This document shows, piece by piece, positions 61,171 through 64,000 of a DNA stretch of 64,000 nt. The stretch spans positions 124,001-188,000 of the forward strand of contig JALIZF010001755.1 of assembly GCA_029948255.1 (NCBI GenBank), written 5' to 3'. The stretch comes from Telmatactis stephensoni (taxonomy: Eukaryota > Cnidaria > Anthozoa > Actiniaria > Isophelliidae). The notes under the pieces were generated by a model. That model did no database searches. It saw only the letters and a list, made by a program, of their open reading frames with translations, and was not told the DNA's origin. Position numbers and translations under genes: made by a program. Numbering within the stretch: the first letter of the stretch is position 1; each line of letters opens with the position of its first letter.

Positions 61171-61566
61171 TATCAATAAGCATCACCCTTTATATGTCAC
61201 TCACAAAAATTGATGCTAGGGCTCCATAAATGCCAGAAATGGAAATGTCAAACTTAGTAATAGCTAAACGTTTTGGATTATCATCTTAAAAATAGAAGAA
61301 ATGGTGAATTTTGGAAGCATTTACTTTCTTACAAAGAATGTATGGTGTTTTTCGAATGAGGGGTAAAAGCTGCTCCCCAGTGTGAAATAACCATACATTC
61401 TTTGTAAAAAAAATTAGCGCTTCTAAGATTCACCAGTTTTTAATTTGTAAGAATTATCTGAAACTTTCAGTGATCACTAAGTTTGATGTGCTCTTTCCAT
61501 TTCTGGCATTAAGAGCCCTAACATTAATTTTTGTGATTGACATATAAAGGATGGCGTCTATTGATA
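61171..61566. mobile_element. Palindromic MITE, ~396 bp
   Basis: Ends TATCAATAAGCATCACCCTT and AAGGATGGCGTCTATTGATA are imperfect inverted copies. Inner blocks (TTTATATGTCA, AGAAATGGAAA, CATACATTCTTTGTAA and complements) match along most of the length. It is non-coding. Confidence 0.85.
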
Positions 61567-61943
61567 ACAAGCAATTAGCACTAATCTATTAATAATTCCT
61601 AGGAAAAGCATCCTTGAGTAGCACTTACCAGGCTTTTAGGAACTTGCCCCAGGGCCGCAACATAAAGTCAGGCTACATACACACGCGCCAATCTTTTTCC
61701 TACGCTTCAGGCCTTCCATCTGCACTAAAACAAGTGTTTTCTTTTGTCCAAGGTCCGAAAATTGAGGAAAAACAGATCCTTTGTCAAATTTAACCGGATT
61801 AGTTGAGGTCCCATCGAAAAATGTATAGTTTTCGGTTTGGAAAAGCTCTCAATGCGTTCTGACCTTCCATCCACACCACCCCAAATTAAATGGTGTTTTT
61901 CTTTTTAAGGTGTCAAAACGGAGGAAATAAAGAGCAACGTTTT

Positions 61944-62088
61944 TACCCTGGTCCCAGAGGTTTTTTTTTCTTTTCTAATTTTTCTTTGATAAATACGTCG
62001 AGACAGAAATACAAACAAAGAACAAAAATAAGAAAAATATAGAAGAAAAAATTATAAAATACAACAGAAAGCCTCTTGGACCAGGGTA
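61944..62088. mobile_element. MITE family C, copy 2
   Basis: Ends TACCCTGGTCCCAGAGG and CCTCTTGGACCAGGGTA are inverted copies, 145 bp in all. The interior matches the element at 50463 in reverse orientation (ATTATAAAATACAACAGAAA). It ends about 95 bp from the GPCR stop codon, so it may lie in that gene's 3' untranslated region. Confidence 0.85.
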
Positions 62089-62182
62089 CGTTTTCACGAA
62101 TAGTTGGAATATCCAAGTCAATTTCGATTTCTCCAGCTTTGGAAGAAATTCCTCCTCGGTTTTCACTCTCTTCGGGCTTATA

Positions 62183-63175
62183 TTATCTTCGGAAGTCGCG
62201 TCGTGCATGAATTCTAACTGATTTGCATAATACCATTGTTTTCAGTTTACTACGGAAATTTCGACTACTTATCGAGTACAAGACAGGATTCACAGCCGAG
62301 TTCATAACTTGTAGAGTCAGCAACCATAGAAAGGTTCTCTCGCTGAAGACAGAGGTAATGCCACAAAATAACAATGCCAGCCACGTTGCCCATGGCAACC
62401 AAAAAATATTGAAAGCTACAGCAACACTAACTGTGAGTTTGGTTACTTGCCGTCTTGACCGAAGAAGAGCTAAGTTGGTGCCTTTTTGCTGTGCTTTTGG
62501 ACACCAGAGAATTTTAAATATCTTGAGTGAAGTTGTGACGATGACGATCATTTGGAGGACATATGCTGACAGCAGCTCAAGAATGATGGAGATTTGTGGT
62601 GGGAAACCTTGGGAAATAATAAGGTTATGGCACGACAATTCATTATCTTCATCCATGTTAGCATCTGCGACGAACAATACAACATGAATGGAGAGCAAAA
62701 TACAAAACACCCAAATTAAAATAATTGTCGTTATAGCTTTTCTTTTTGTGATAAAACTCTTGTATTTCAGCGGATGTTTTATCGCCAAAAATCTCTCAAA
62801 GGAAATCGTAGCAATTGTAGTGATAGAGATTTTCCCAAAAATATCGCTTGTACAAAAAGTAATTTGACAAGTAATGACTTTGAAAACGATGGGAACAGAG
62901 CTAAACATGTCGTAGAAGTTGTTTGTTACGATGAAACTACCATAGAACACAGCGCCTCCAAGACCAGTCATGAAGTCTGCGACAGCCATATTTAGTAGCA
63001 TCATATTAAAGACTGTATGTAGGTCCTTGTGTTTTGCTATCAAAGATATCACCAGAGAATTTCCGATTAATGAAGTCACAATTGAAAGAACTACCAACAA
63101 ATGGAATATTACTTTGTCTAAAACCCCTTGAAAAGGCGTTCCCAGAGAAAATGTAAAATTAGTCTCGTTTGACAT
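62183..63175 (-). CDS. Class A (rhodopsin-like) GPCR, intronless
   Basis: One uninterrupted 330-residue frame, the usual size for a small class A receptor, with seven hydrophobic segments. Hallmarks: GNSLV in TM1 (Asn39), MAVAD in TM2 (Asp67), Cys103 before TM3 pairing with Cys182 in the second extracellular loop, ERF (127-129) in place of DRY, FNIFWLPW (255-262) in TM6 in place of FxxCWxP, and NPVLY (296-300) in TM7. N-terminal NET and NFT sites fit N-glycosylation, and Cys near 318 could be palmitoylated. It sits in the plasma membrane and couples to G proteins. The ligand cannot be told from sequence; cnidarian genomes hold many orphan receptors of this type. The start is the first Met, with no signal peptide required. 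Confidence 0.93.
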   Translation of the reverse strand: MSNETNFTFSLGTPFQGVLDKVIFHLLVVLSIVTSLIGNSLVISLIAKHKDLHTVFNMMLLNMAVADFMTGLGGAVFYGSFIVTNNFYDMFSSVPIVFKVITCQITFCTSDIFGKISITTIATISFERFLAIKHPLKYKSFITKRKAITTIILIWVFCILLSIHVVLFVADANMDEDNELSCHNLIISQGFPPQISIILELLSAYVLQMIVIVTTSLKIFKILWCPKAQQKGTNLALLRSRRQVTKLTVSVAVAFNIFWLPWATWLALLFCGITSVFSERTFLWLLTLQVMNSAVNPVLYSISSRNFRSKLKTMVLCKSVRIHARRDFRR

Positions 63176-63179
63176 TTCT

Positions 63180-64000
63180 TTCTTGATTTTCAGGCTTGCA
63201 AATTCAAATGTTTATCAACTTCGTCGAATTAATTTTTGGACAATCCGAATTTGATTAGTGACTTTATTTTCACTTATCAATAAACCATTTGGACAGAACC
63301 AAGATTCTTTTTAGAGTTAAGGCAGATGCTTTTGTGAACTGTAACATCGATATGACTTTCCTTATCCGCTGGGTTTTTTCGTTTTCGTCAAAACGTCTTG
63401 ATTATGTCTCGATTTACTCCAAAACAAAAAGAGCTTTCATTGGAAATTCTTCCAAAATCTCCAAAGAGATGTAATTAATAAATCCTCTCGATCTGGCTCA
63501 AAGACTACGGTTTTGAAGCGTGGCACTTGCGTCGGAACACCCAATTACGTCGACTCCTCGCTCCAGGAATAGATATGTTCCGGTGCAATATCTATAAGGA
63601 GAGCAAAAATGAATTGATGTTTGCTCTTAAATATCACAGATCAACCAATTGGCGTCGAATATCACGTGACAGGAGGGTATTTGATTATGTTCGTGATATT
63701 CATACTAAAATATATACGTCTGAACAAATGGTGGAGTTACTGATTGAAGGGATTCAGGTTCAGGATTTAATTTTTTTTTGTTTTCCGATCTTTTTCTTTT
63801 CTTCCTTTCTTTTCTTTGTCTTTTTTCTTTTTGAAATATACATCATATGAATCGTACAAATTCAATTATCCAAAACCGTTTAAATAGGATTCCTTTAATA
63901 TCAAAACAGGTCAGCATACACTTGAAATGACAACTGAATGATATTACCAGCAGTTGAAGACCGACTGATCATGATATTTTCAGGAGAGATTGATTTTCCT
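63180..64000. other. Right edge, no gene supported
   Basis: Two open frames (63289-63474 and 63527-63850, plus) show no domain; the second runs into a T-rich tract. This stretch includes the upstream region of the GPCR. Nothing further is recognised. Confidence 0.4.

Noticed and set aside
62223..62687. 154-codon plus-strand frame
   Set aside because: Antisense of the GPCR; the receptor frame on the minus strand has all class A motifs.

Overview
This is nuclear DNA from an animal. The genes are split by many GT-AG introns, the sequence is AT-rich, and it is crowded with short inverted-repeat elements, simple repeats and broken retroelements. The genes I can identify are metazoan: a ROR-type Wnt co-receptor, coilin, a lipid phosphate phosphatase, mitochondrial SCOT/OXCT1, and a rhodopsin-class GPCR. 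Gene content, gene compactness and the style of the repeats suggest an anthozoan cnidarian, probably a stony coral. That assignment is inference; nothing in the window is a species-level marker. There are no operons, CRISPR arrays or prokaryotic signals.

Layout. Positions 1-15900 hold no gene I can defend. They contain a GAAA microsatellite, a GAAT/GAAC array, a complete hAT-type MITE with an 8-bp target duplication (5246-5997) and other foldback elements. A small secreted-peptide gene runs on the plus strand (about 15948-20326). Its product has a signal peptide, a Gly-Lys-Arg amidation/cleavage site and a C-terminal KKRR. A nine-exon ROR receptor lies on the minus strand (31560-22845) with domains in order: signal peptide, Ig, Frizzled CRD, kringle, TM, kinase. 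All exon phases join, giving 725 codons. Its kinase has lost the usual VAIK, HRD and DFG residues and it has no C-terminal tail. Two same-orientation copies of a ~335-bp repeat (20.4 kb and 32.8 kb) flank this gene.

Eight-exon coilin lies on the minus strand (40094-33430) and is head-to-head with a two-exon PLPP-type lipid phosphate phosphatase on the plus strand (40514-42062). The 419 bp between their start codons is the likely shared promoter. Positions 43200-49300 are a transposon graveyard: a decayed Ty3/gypsy element split by ~3 kb of nested DNA. That DNA includes a ~1-kb foldback, an integrase-like transposase fragment and a MITE. An inverted-repeat element nearby carries its own copy of the Gag zinc-knuckle region. 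Seventeen-exon OXCT1 lies on the plus strand (49701-59529). Its coding sequence sums to 517 codons including the stop, and its introns host several MITEs, a 66-bp perfect palindrome and a ten-copy ~76-bp satellite. Near the right edge are a tRNA-Ile-like sequence (60199-60275, minus) with a mutated U33, and an intronless class A GPCR (63175-62183, minus).

The genes do unrelated jobs: Wnt signalling, Cajal bodies, lipid phosphate signalling, ketone-body use, and GPCR signalling. The most interesting biology is the divergent ROR pseudokinase and the candidate peptide precursor. The most interesting genome structure is the nested and gene-fragment-capturing transposons.
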